A stretch of DNA of 64,000 nt from Thereva unica (lineage: Eukaryota; Arthropoda; Insecta; Diptera; Therevidae). Shown here piece by piece: positions 54,201 through 64,000 of this stretch (position 1 is the stretch's first letter; the number at the start of each line of letters is the position of its first letter). Below the pieces are notes generated by a model. It worked only from the letters and a program-made list of their open reading frames with translations, did not search any database and was not told the DNA's origin. The DNA is taken from positions 1 to 64,000 of the forward strand of contig CATLJY010000190.1 of the NCBI GenBank assembly GCA_949987705.1, given 5' to 3'. Both the position numbers and the translations under genes were made by a program.

Positions 54201-54644
54201 GGTCATTTTCTTACAGGTGGAATGATGAAAGCGATACCTTCACCCAACCTTGAATTTAGTAAAATAGGTCGTTTGAGTCGATGGCAATTAATCCAAAGTA
54301 AAATGCAAACCCTATGGTCCAGATGGAGGAAGGAGTATCTGCAAGAACTACAACGCCGTGTCAAATGGCAAGTAAAGAAACCTAACTTGCACAATGGGAT
54401 GATGGTTCTCTTAAAAGACGACTGCGTGCCGCCACTAAAGTGGCCTTTGGGCCGCGTCGTTAAGGTTCATTATGGAGATGATCAACTAGTTCGTGTCGTC
54501 ACCGTTCGCACCATCGCTGGAGACACAACTCGATCGATTTCAAAGGTCTGCCCACTGCCCATTAACGAGGAATATTCTTCAAGCACTTGTTTGGAGCCTA
54601 ATGCCTCCAAAGGAGAGGGCTATGTTAATTGCGGAGATTAAAAT
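51249..54644 (+). pseudogene. BEL/Pao pol: RT, RNase H, integrase with two frameshifts
   Basis: RT: LEALVQRFWSIDNLE, LRVVFDASCKTSTGISLNDILMVG, ADITKMYRQI and the catalytic YVDD (52026-52037). RNase H: HGFADASMDAYGCCIY and WSDSRNVLAWL. The frame is open to 53285, but the family sequence leaves it near 53150 and continues one frame over (VNNARMGKDRV... with the integrase zinc module HAGCQTLLAI...CVRCFRC). A second shift near 53690-53770 returns to the frame 53673-54641, which carries the DDE core (SDNATNFIGA, FGGLWEGAVKQAK) and the C-terminal VLLKDD...WPLGRVV block. The stop lies 18 nt inside the 3' LTR. Two indels, besides the RTE, disable the gene. Confidence 0.88.
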
Positions 54645-55066
54645 TTATTTGTAAAAATACTATTTTTTGTTATAAAATGTAATCTCGAAAACAATTATTG
54701 CTAATTGATTGAATTTATTGAATTTTGTTAATCGATTGAATGTAATTTGCTATTGTATTCTTTTTTTATTGTCATAAAATCGAAGCAACGGGAAGCGAGT
54801 ACCCATACATTTTTCCATATACCGTAAATTCTTTTGCCACTCTCAAGAAATTTGCTTCCGAGCCAGTGTGTTATCAGTCGCTATCGGTTCTCGCTTCTCG
54901 TTGTTTCGATTATAAAACTCTTCTCGCTTTTCGTTGTCGATACTGTATAATTTTATTAAAATTTTTGAATTTAAACTCGTTGCTTGTGAAGTTTATATAA
55001 GGTGAATTTTATATAATAATAAAGAATTCGTAAATAACAACGTAAAAAACTCTTTGCGTTTTAACA
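54624..55066 (+). repeat. BEL 3' LTR (443 bp)
   Basis: TGTTAATT...TTTTAACA, after a purine-rich tract (aaaggagagggc). It has TATAAAA near 54909 and AATAAA near 55018. It is the intact reference for the broken 5' LTR. GTCGG follows. Confidence 0.92.
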
Positions 55067-55071
55067 GTCGG

Positions 55072-55970
55072 CTTACGGTGGCAGATACGTATGTCTACTT
55101 TCATTAAAAAAGTGCGTCGACCTACGTCGATTGTAGTTCAGGCCTAAGAGTTGCCTGAGGTCTTCATGAGCTGAGGTCTTTTATATCTCTCTTATAGCTC
55201 TTAAATATTGGTCTTCCTTCCGCCCTTGTTTAATTCGGTAGGCTAACGTATCGAAAATAATTGTTGGTAATGCAATTCTGCTCAACGCATCTAAGTCTCT
55301 CATTTTAGTACAAAGTATTTTAGAAATATGGCCCATTTAGGAAATCTCAGTGGGACATCTTCAGTTTTCATTATCGTGGCGAAGGCATTGCAGTCGGTTA
55401 CAGTCTTAATCGTCCGTCGCAGAACGTAAACTCTCCACTTCTTTAGGGCGTGTACTAGGTCGAGTATTTCTGCCTCGTAAGCGTGAAAGCGTTATTCCCC
55501 CAGGCTTGCTTCACGACTCATATTCATATATTGTACTGGATGAGAATAGTTCCGAATTCGTCCTTACTAGCATTAGCATAAATCTCCGTATGCGCCTCTA
55601 GTTCAAATAACTTCAACACTAATGCTTTTGCCAATATTTCTATTTCTTTTGAATGCATTTTGCTGCTTGGTGTCTAAATTTAAATATGGCGTTCATTTTT
55701 AGCAATTCCCTGGACAGCTTTGCTATGGATGCATTGTCTGCCATAAATCTTCTGAAGTAGGACGTTAACCCCACAAACCTTTGTAAAGTTTTACTATCAT
55801 TTGGATAGGAAACTCTGTTACTACTTTTGTCCTCTCCTTTGATGGTCGTCGTTTCTGCTACACATCCCGTGTCTTTTCCAGTGAAGAGGGGCTCATTATT
55901 TTTAGTATCCCACGGGGGTCGAATAACTTAGGGCGACCCTATCCATCTCGGCTTCTCTGCTTCCAGCGAT
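55072..55970 (-). pseudogene. Gypsy RT/RNase H remains (right of BEL element)
   Basis: The minus-strand translation at about 55820-55650 reads PNDSKTLQRFVGLTSYFRRFMADNASIAKLSREL, the RT thumb of gypsy elements, then KFRHQAAKCIQ. Further downstream, around 55500-55380, an RNase H piece reads HAYEAEILDLVHALKKWRVYVL. Stops are frequent. Together with 33130-33810 it probably forms one older gypsy in which the BEL element landed between RNase H and integrase. Confidence 0.78.
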
Positions 55971-57929
55971 ATTTGGATCATGAATCGAAATATAGCTGCC
56001 CCTTATCGAAATAGAGCCGCGCTAGCTATCCTGAGTTTAGTTTAACATATACACATTTTCTATTTAGAAAACACCTGTACATATGACTAGAGTCTAACAA
56101 AAACTAAATGACTTTCAATGTATTTAATTCTAATAACATTCGCATCCCTCGCCGTCAGCTTCATTGTACCCTCACAATACTGACAACCAAAGCAAAAAAT
56201 AATATCTCCTCAAAATCAAATATTTTCCTCGTTTCCATCATACCCACAAAAAAACACCACCTTAAAATATTTATCACAGATAAAGCAAACACACATTTAT
56301 CACTGAAGGAAATCACATTTGGAACATTGCAGACAATACCGTTCCTAATTGCATGTCCCCTAAAGTCGGTCCGAGCGACACCCCAAGCCCAAGGATAATA
56401 TGTTAGAGGGCGGCCAGGAGCAAAAAAGGAACAAAAACAGATAAAATTAATATCGCCCAATCATAAAAATTTATTCAAATGAATTTTTTCATGTCCACGA
56501 TACCCACTCGCAGGACGTTTTTTAAGACATCCCAGGATCCACTCCCTGCGCGCATCCTGACAGCGAATGAGGCCCTGCTTGGCCCCGGCCTCGGCCTTTC
56601 GATTCCTTAAATGAGAGCCGATGGGAATAAATTCAGGAAGGCGCTATTTTTTTCTGCCCGTTAATTCTTATTTATAACTATCTATCTAGATACTCGTTAC
56701 TCCCGTTACAACTACTGCTGCTACTATGGACAGGGAGAGAATAACGGAAATTCTAGGTGGTCCTGGCGGCGGTGGGGCGGGCGGGGTGGACAGGGGTGGC
56801 AGGAATGGTGCTGGTAATGGACCATCTCTCAACTTGGTGAGTGCTATTGGCTCTTTCCATTCCTACATCCTTAAGTTCGTCGTTGTACTCGTTGTCGACA
56901 GCGTCGCTGGCGCCCTCTTTTCCACTTATCCCGGCAACCCCTCCCGACCACCCCTCATAACCCCGAGGTCGGAATAAAATATTAAATGAGCTGGAGATTA
57001 AATACAGAAAAATTGGATTAAGGCAGAAAAAAAGCGAAAATTTATAGAAAAAAGTTCCGAGGATGCTTTTTTTGTTAGTCTCTCTGCTCGTTCCGGCTGC
57101 TCCTGCTCTTAATCTCTATAGATTTTTTGTGTTTTATGGATATAATTTTTTATCTTCATTAGTCCCCTTGAACTAGGGTATGGGGTTGCGCGAGACCATT
57201 TTAGTGGCGAGTTGAAGAAGCACACTGTGTATATATAGCCTTCGAGCGAAATTTACATTCTGCTCCTGAATGTCCTGTGGGATGGGGTGTGGGGGTGTTT
57301 ATGCTTAACGACAGAAGGAATCAGTTTTTTTTGTTATTATTATGGCTGTAGCTAAGGGATGATGGTTTTATTTCATTCCAATATCTGGTCTCGGTTATAG
57401 TTATTTAATATGTACAGAATGCGCCAGCTAAATGCAGCAAAAACTACGAACTTGGCTGCTTTAATAAGTAAGTAAGTAGCAATGCTTTTATTTGCAATAA
57501 AGCCTACAATTTTAACACCAAGTTTATATCAAGTTTATTTAATATTAGCATACAAAGAACAAATCTGCAAAACATGATTTTGGCCACATAATAAAATTTA
57601 GAGTTACCTATATAAAATATGTTACCTACAATTTTTTTTTAAATTCGAGGTTGAGTACACCTAATCGGTAAAATTTTGTACTACGTGCACAACAGACTAG
57701 TGATGTCTTGTTCTTGTCTTGTTCTTGTCTGTAAAAAATACTTTGAGTGGACTGAGAGCTGATACTTATTATCTTGACTAAGAAAAAGGAGGAGTTTCGA
57801 TAATATACCTAAGGCTTTTCTTGCTTACATGCACAACAGCTCTGAATCTAATATATATTAATTGTAAAGCAGAGATGGAGATTTTGAACCTGGATCTCAA
57901 TGACTTTTTATGAGGAGGTGAAAGTCCTA
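55971..57929. other. No gene recognised; one GC-richer patch
   Basis: No family-assignable coding region. A patch at about 56500-56960 is richer in GC than its surroundings and has a short frame (56726-56977, MDRERITEILGGPGGGGAGG...) with a glycine-rich run. This could be part of a host exon or a conserved non-coding block, but nothing in the sequence proves it. Confidence 0.35.
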
Positions 57930-57990
57930 GCTTCCGCCCTATGTCCCATGAGGGATTAAAGGAGCATAAAGAAAGAAAGAAGAAAGTCCT
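57930..57990 (+). pseudogene. 3' end scrap of RTE-like LINE
   Basis: Shares cttccgccctatgtccca and gagggattaa with the 3' end of the minus-strand LINE at 11900, here in plus orientation, followed by an aaag-rich tail (ataaagaaagaaagaagaaag). It is a very short 5'-truncated insertion. Confidence 0.65.
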
Positions 57991-58059
57991 ACCTGCTTTT
58001 AAAGAGTATAACCTGCTCAATAATACTATTAACAACTCCTTATGTGTCCTCTAGGTCAG

Positions 58060-58930
58060 TTGTACAATTTATCAACCATTATAAGTCCCACAATAACTAT
58101 ATTGTTTGCGAGTTCAAGAATGCTGATCTTATTAGTATTGGCTATAAGCTTATTTTTAATTTTAAAACCTTTTTCGATCGCATTAATACACTTTCGGAGA
58201 AAACTTCATGAATGACCAATTATTCGATAGCAATGGCAAGTAGCAGCAACACTCCTCGTGAAATCTATAACATGTTTAGCGCACTTCTTCTAATCTTTAT
58301 TAATGATCTGCTCTCAATTCCCTCCAACCCACTGTTTCACTGATGCCGGTACTTTAATTACTCTTACTCTTTCGACAATATGTATAAGGCGTGTCTTCAC
58401 TACCGTGAACTGATTTCCACTTCGATCAACGGGATATCGAATCGATCCAACAGAAATTGCACTGAACTTCCTCCTATCTCAGTGGGTAAAGAGAATCTAA
58501 CGGCTGACTCAACTCTCAACGGCTGACTCAACTCCCAATGCCTTGGAATTCTCAACAGATGCAAGTTCCTCCTCCAGTCAGACGCTCTGGCTACAATCTA
58601 TAAATCCTACATTCGGTCTCGCCTTGAAAACAACTCGTATATCTAGGCAGGCACCCTAAAAACCACCCTGGCTTGCCTCGACATAGTGCAAAATCGTGCC
58701 ATCATATTCATTGGTGATGGTAGCTTCCGCGCCTCCATAGGCGCCTTAAGCCACTGTAGGAATGTAACAGCCTTATCGTTATTACCACAGCGACTGTTCC
58801 ACTGAAATTCCGGGCAAAATTTTTTCCGCAGCACAATACTAGCCCGCGCGGCTTACCCCCATATCCCCCAACGAACAAACTCTCCAGAGCAAAATTCTTG
58901 CAAATTGTGAAATTGTCTCATAAGACTCTC
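58060..58930 (+). pseudogene. LINE RT relic (jockey/CR1-like)
   Basis: A decayed RT. Pieces read FINDLLSIPSN near 58300, NRCKFLLQSDALATIYKSYIRSRLENNSYI near 58550-58645 and LDIVQNRAIIFIGDGSF near 58675-58725. Several stops and a degraded DD box. Clade uncertain. Confidence 0.6.
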
Positions 58931-59686
58931 TTAACACCCTTCGATAGTCTCAAGAACATAATTCTTGTAATAAGATTTAAGTTAATTCTTAAAGTAGTAG
59001 TATTATGATATAATAAGTCTACTAGAGCTACTAAGAGCTTCAAACTCATAATGAGGTAATGTTTATACTCTTATTTTGAGTGCAGGAAAACCTCTATTCT
59101 TTTTGAGTCTTTTTTATGAAAGCTTTACTGTTAAAGGTTTTCACTAACGAAAAAAGTCCTTACGACTGTTAAAGTGTTATGACACTTATAAGAAAGTTCT
59201 TACAAGACTTCAAGTATATCCCTTCTTATAAAAATGCTTTTATGAGACGAAAAAAGTTAAAACATTTATAAGAAGAATTTTACTAGTGCAAAAAGAATAC
59301 CATCTCATAACCAGACTTTTGTTCTTATAAAAAAACTTAAACCATCGACCCGCCATATTTTCGCTTAATATAGAATTTTATAGTAAAACGAAATTCCATA
59401 AATCATGCTAATTTTACTCAATTGAATATGTGGAAAGTATAACTATTAATTTTTTCAGATAATATACCAATCTGAAGTAAATTATTGAGCAATACTAAAG
59501 TTTTTTTTTATTTATAGCTAATAACTCTCATAAAAATTATTTTATTCTAAATAACTTCGCCTTTTCATATATTGCTCCCTTTCTAACAGTTCTGTTAAGG
59601 AGAGTATAGCTCTTATAGCACGCTTATAGTTACGCTTGCAAAGAGAACTAAGGTATTTTTATAAGACTAAACTAACTATCATAATT
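58931..59686. other. No gene recognised
   Basis: Low-complexity AT-rich sequence with many dispersed cttataag/ttcttataa motifs. It may be an old inverted-repeat element, but no ends could be fixed. Confidence 0.4.
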
Positions 59687-60384
59687 GTCCCGCGGTCCTA
59701 AAATTAGGGCGTCACCCCTAAAAATGCAAAAAACACCCCTTTTTAGGGGGTTTTCGCGATTTATTTCAGTAATAATGAAAACTAATGCGATGAAATGCAC
59801 TTTTTTTAATATTTATTTGCGAAGGTGGTTGATTTGTACTAAATTAAGGCAAACTTTATGATAAGGGGTAGTCCTAAAGGGTTGAAAGTACCCCTAAATT
59901 GTCGAAAAATGGCAAAAATTGAAGAAAAAAAATTTTCAAGTTTATGCTTAAAATTCGATTTTAACCCCTTAAGGGTTCAAAATAATTTATTTTTGCCTGA
60001 CAGTACGCCCACAATCGAATTTGAAGCATAAACTTGAAAAAAAAATTTTTTTTACAATTTTTGCCATTTTTCACCAATTCAGGGGTACTTTCAACCCTTT
60101 AGGAGTGCCCCTTACCATTAAGTTCGCCTTAATTTAGTATAAATCAACCACCTTCACAAATAAATATTAAAAAAAGTGCATTTCATCGCATTAGTTTTCA
60201 TTATTATTGAAATAATCGCGAAAACCCCCTAAAAAGGGGTGTTTTTTTTGCATTTTTAGGGGACGCCCATGTTTTAGGACCGCGGGACCTCGATTTTCGT
60301 GATCAGCGACCCCAAAAACGTGTAGGGTTTGATTTTCTTAACGTTGTTATTTTAGAACACCCCCACCTAGTTTTCAATGAACTA
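59687..60384. mobile_element. Foldback element copy (family of 22152-23890), short centre
   Basis: Two inverted arms (cccgcggtcctaaaa at the left; ttttaggaccgcggg and gatcagcgacccc at the right) with almost no spacer, about 700 bp. The left end lacks the outermost TIR seen at 22152; the right end reads ttttcaatgaac followed by TA. Confidence 0.75.
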
Positions 60385-60385
60385 T

Positions 60386-60822
60386 ATTGTAGGGGTAGTT
60401 TTAACCCCTTAAGGGTTGAAAATAATTTATTTTTGCCTGACAGTACGCCCACAATCGAATTTGAAGCATAAACTTGAAAAAAAAATTTTTTTTTACAATT
60501 TTTGCCATTTTTCACCAATTCAGGGGTACTTTCAACCCTTTAGGAGTACCCCTTACCATTAAGTTCGCCTTAATTTAGTATAAATCAACCACCTTCGCAA
60601 ATAAATATTAAAAAAAGTGCATTTCATCGCATTAGTTTTCATTATTACTGAAATAATTGCGAAAACCCCCTAAAAAGGGGTGTTTTTTGCATTTTTAGGG
60701 GTGACGCCCTAATTTTAGGACCGCGGGACCTCGATTTTCGTGATCAGCGACCCCAAAAACCTTTAGGGTTAACGGTGTTATTTTGGAACACCCCCCCCCC
60801 CCCCGCGTTTTGAATGGACTAT
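60386..60822. mobile_element. Half copy of the same foldback family
   Basis: Repeats the right arm of the neighbour (gccattttt to gcgttttgaatggac) and ends with TA. Probably a tandem partial duplication or one-ended remnant. It contains a long C-run at 60791-60804. Confidence 0.72.
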
Positions 60823-60949
60823 ATCATTTTTTTCCATAGAAGCTAAGTGCATTGCAAGAACTGTGCACTATGAACCAATACAAAACCAATATTTGTCACT
60901 AGTGAAAAAATAAATAAATAGCTACAGTACTATTTGTATAAACGAAAAA

Positions 60950-61260
60950 ATATTAGGTTATGTCTATCATATTACAGATCTAGGTATACGCTTAGACAAG
61001 TTAAATTTTAATTTTGCAAGTTACACCAAAAAATTTATAAAGAGAAAGTTTAACAAACTTAATAACGTATGGGTTACAAACACACTTCCAGTCCGCTCAA
61101 CCGTAGAATACGCTTAACTGATCTAGGGTCCTAATTTGAGTCATTCCATTTGCGGTAAGACAATATCGTATTGTAATAAGAGTGACTCTTGAACTTAAAC
61201 CTATGCATAAAAAACAGTTCAAACGTTTGCCATGTGACGATTCCAAGCTTAAACAATTGT
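60950..61260 (+). pseudogene. LINE RT relic with DLGI block
   Basis: Translation reads ITDLGIRLDKLNFNFASYTKKFIKRKFNKLNNV, then TLPVRSTVEYA, similar to the post-catalytic region of the CR1-like LINE at 24199 (VVDLGIVLDNKLNFNLHYD...FIKRRAREFN). Dead fragment. Confidence 0.65.
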
Positions 61261-64000
61261 TATAAGACTTATAACCGTCCAGGAGCGCCTAATATAGAAG
61301 TCTGTCCTGACTAAAGCCTTCTTATACGCCATTTCTTCCAGTATGATATAACATTTTTATTTGGGGATATGACTGTTGTATGGTTACTTCAAGATTTTGA
61401 AACTCAAGCATAAGACATCTATGTCAAATGTGCATGGGAATAGCTCTAAAGGTAGCTAGATGGATGTTGTTTCCCATAAATAAATCCAACAAATACTTTT
61501 CGTTCCTTTGACTTTATCAGCACAGTTTGATAATCCAATTCCAAACTACCCCAAAAAAGTGCATTTAATTAAAATATTTCTATATAAAGTAAACAACAGG
61601 ATTCAATCGAAAAAAGTGAAATAGGAAAAAGGATCCACCATAAAATGAACTTTGGTCCTTCGTTATAAATTTTTCTTTCTCGCCTATGTAAGTTTTTTTT
61701 TTTTTTTTTTTTTTTTTTTTCAATTTTAATGAAAAACTCCTTTCTGGCATAGCAAGCTCGACAAAAAACTCATCCGATTCCAGATCCAGGGTCGCGTGGA
61801 GAGTCATCAGGAATACTAAAAGTGCACAAAATGCTGACCAAACAACAGCAATGAACTAACCGTGCCAGGGCCCCATAACAACGGAGGCCCACCTATGCCG
61901 GTCCTTTGCTGGTCTAACGAATCAAATAAATTTGCCGGTCAATTAAAAAACTGCAGAGCGCACATAAGTCCTGTGGATGGGGCGCTTCCAGGGTGGCAAC
62001 GGGTGCAGGCAGCCCCATAACGAACGGGTGTCGGACTAGCACGGCGGATTTTTATATGGGTTTCTGCCTCATACCATGGAACCGATGGTGGACTTTTCCC
62101 GGGGCTTTCCACCCATTAGGATATGCCATAAAAGTTCAACAGGAAATAAATTGGGTTCTACTCTTTTTCTCGTCCTATTTTTTTTTTTTTTTTTGGTTCT
62201 TCGTCCTTTTATGGACATTTGTTTCATCCTGCTAAAGGTGTGGATGTCGTAAGCTTCTGCAGTTGTGCAGACCCAGGGAGCGAGAGTTTCTCGGGGCGAG
62301 CTTTCAAATATCGGTGTCCCAGGAAGTCACCTCCTTTTTCCCATTGATTGGATCGAGTTTGCGCAAGCTTTCGAACCAATCACCGATAAAAGGTTGAGAA
62401 GTGATAAAAAATTTTGATAAGAGATAAAGTTCGGGAAAAAATTCCTGATAGGAAGTTGAGCTTATGTTGATCGATTTTATTGGTCTAGTATCGACGTTGT
62501 ACGAAATGGGTGGAGTTTTGAGCATATAAGGAAGCTTTTTGTCTGGTTTAAAAACGCATGTCTTGGAATATGTACTTTGCAACGTTCATGAGATTTTTTT
62601 TACAAAGTACAAATTAGAAAGTTCGACAATGCCATTCGATATACATATGTAGATCTATTATATAGAAGATATATGTATGTATATTGGAAAAGAAAAGAAC
62701 TTTAACACTTGAAAATATAAGATTGCAAAAATTATACATACATAAACAGACGGTGCTTTATCCGTTTCTGAGTGAGTCTCCCCTAAGGTTATTTACGAGG
62801 TTCAATAGTTCCACTGATAGTTTAGTCGTCTAGCTATGTCTTTAATAGTTGTAAAGATTTTGGCAAATTTCTTCAATATTTGTTTTTAGGAAGGCTGCCG
62901 TGTGATGCCCAAGCCATAAAAGGAATAGGATGTATCATCTACTTTGTGACAATTCGGATGGTTTGGTCGAAGTGCGATCATAACCTTCATGCAGTAACCA
63001 CTGGAAGTTATCTTCCTAGAAAGGATGGACTAAGGCTATTTGGTACATGGATTAGTAAATTTGTGAAGGGCCACGAACTGTTGATATATGTATACAGATG
63101 TATATCTGGACGCATGCGTAATTTTTGTATTCATATATATGGGTAAGCATATGTACTCACGCGTATGAGTGTGCATGCGTATACGGTACAGTCATATGTA
63201 AGGATGTAGATATTGAGAGGGCCCACCAAGTCAAGTGGAATTGCTCAGGCCTCGACGGCTGCATAGTAGTGCGAAGTTAAGCACAATGAAACTATACTAC
63301 AAAATGGGTGAAAATATCGCTTAAACGGTTTGTAAAGTTCGTACTACTTTCGGCCATCTTGCGGCTGGGACGATTGTGACACGATTCTGGTTACATACAA
63401 TACCAACCGCTGCATCGGAACTTGTATAGCCTAGCTCCATCTCGACCTCGATGACTGCTAGGTCATTCAAGCCCTAGCTGAGCTCTTCATCGGAGTTGAT
63501 CTCTGCGTTAGAAGACACAATTTTGAACACTTTAATCCATGCCCGCCTTAAACCGAAAAGGAGTGTATAGCGCCAGTAGGCACTCAAGCTGCTTCCTGCT
63601 ATCAGGGGGCGGGAAGCGTGCAGATGTAAGTAAAAGTGAACACGCACTTTCGCTTTAGGTAGGGAAATACTCATCAAAAATATATATTCCATGTACAGTA
63701 CACCTAATAATCCAGAACGCTAGAGAGCTGTCTCGGTCGCTGGTGCCGAAGGAACGTTAACTTTAACTTTTCCTTGTATTGTATTACTGTATAACCTCTT
63801 TATAATGAATGTACAATAATTTAAGACTATTAGTCTTTGTACATAAACTGTAAATAAATAAAATAAAAAAAAAATAAACGTGGTCGAAGGGGGCACAGAA
63901 GCAAAGTTTTTCATACGAAAACATTATATATTATAAATATTAGAGCTATTAAGAACTTATATCTATATACATAGTAATAATAATAATAGAGTAAACCTTC
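61261..64000. other. No gene recognised
   Basis: About 2.7 kb with poly-T runs (61689-61720 and 62171-62194), short TA-rich patches near 62640-62690 and 63110-63190, and no supported coding region. GC-richer stretches at 61860-62110 and 63220-63470 could belong to a host gene or regulatory DNA; I cannot assign them. Confidence 0.4.

Larger units (their letters stand above)
34042..55066 (+). mobile_element. BEL/Pao retrotransposon with nested insertions, TSD GTCGG
   Basis: A plus-strand LTR element. Ends are TGTTA...TAACA and it is flanked by GTCGG at 34037-34041 and 55067-55071. The order is 5' LTR (34042-34184 plus 44571-44829), tRNA-type primer site at 44830, leader, gag-protease, RT-RNase H-integrase, and 3' LTR 54624-55066. 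It spans about 21 kb because of three insertion sets: about 10.4 kb in the 5' LTR, a foldback element in the leader (44863-45886) and an RTE LINE in pol (47980-51237). Stripped of these, the element is about 6.4 kb, normal for BEL/Pao. Two pol frameshifts make it non-functional. Confidence 0.9.

Noticed and set aside
56726..56977. Glycine-rich 83-codon frame as a host gene
   Set aside because: Short, low-complexity and with no splice or homology evidence; described only within the surrounding gene-free stretch.
58931..59686. Possible inverted-repeat element in the cttataag-rich stretch
   Set aside because: Motifs are short and low in complexity; no consistent ends or duplication could be found.
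63225..63300. 5S rRNA-like motif (cgaagttaagcac)
   Set aside because: Only one short box resembles 5S rRNA; the rest of the gene and the downstream control elements are absent, so neither a 5S gene nor a 5S-derived SINE can be supported.

Overview
The window looks like transposon-dense euchromatin or pericentromere of an arthropod, most likely an insect. It is AT-rich and eukaryotic in style. It holds arthropod-type RTE, CR1-like and R1-like LINEs, Ty3/gypsy (including CsRn1-like) and BEL/Pao LTR elements, Harbinger-like, hAT-like and mariner-like MITEs, and a Lep1-type Helitron. I recognise no host gene with confidence. The species cannot be fixed from the sequence; a dipteran or a hemimetabolous insect with a large genome would both fit.

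Layout. 1-2.67 kb: nothing recognisable. 2.67-4.22 kb: an internally deleted RTE LINE. 4.25-8.76 kb (minus strand): a complete two-ORF CR1-like LINE. It has a PHD-finger ORF1 and an EN-RT ORF2, joined by a 70-nt overlap that contains a canonical -1 frameshift heptamer. 9.3-13.0 kb: three LINE relics. 15.75 kb: a Harbinger-like MITE. 16.39-20.75 kb: a nested stack in which a LINE carries a CsRn1-like gypsy, which carries a hAT-like MITE, which carries a dimeric palindrome; two of the insertions have exact target duplications. 21.3-25.5 kb: two CR1/jockey-like LINE fragments, one split by a TIR element (3-bp TSD) that itself holds a foldback element. 27.9-34.0 kb: LINE and gypsy relics and a second Harbinger-like MITE.

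34.04-55.07 kb is one BEL/Pao element, bounded by LTR ends and a 5-bp duplication (GTCGG). Its 5' LTR is split by 10.4 kb of foreign DNA. That insert contains a young deletion-derivative gypsy with two LTRs that look identical (471 bp), several TIR elements, a Stowaway-like MITE, three tRNA-like units and a Helitron. Its leader carries a foldback element, and its pol carries a full-length RTE LINE flanked by an exact 11-bp duplication. The BEL element probably landed in an older gypsy, because minus-strand RT/RNase H remains lie to its right and integrase remains to its left.

55.1-64 kb: gypsy and LINE relics, two more copies of the 22-kb foldback family, and about 2.7 kb with no recognised gene. 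Functionally the window is a record of successive transpositions. The only elements that still look capable of expression are the CR1-like LINE (both frames open) and the young gypsy derivative (intact LTR promoter, long fused gag-protease frame, no polymerase of its own).
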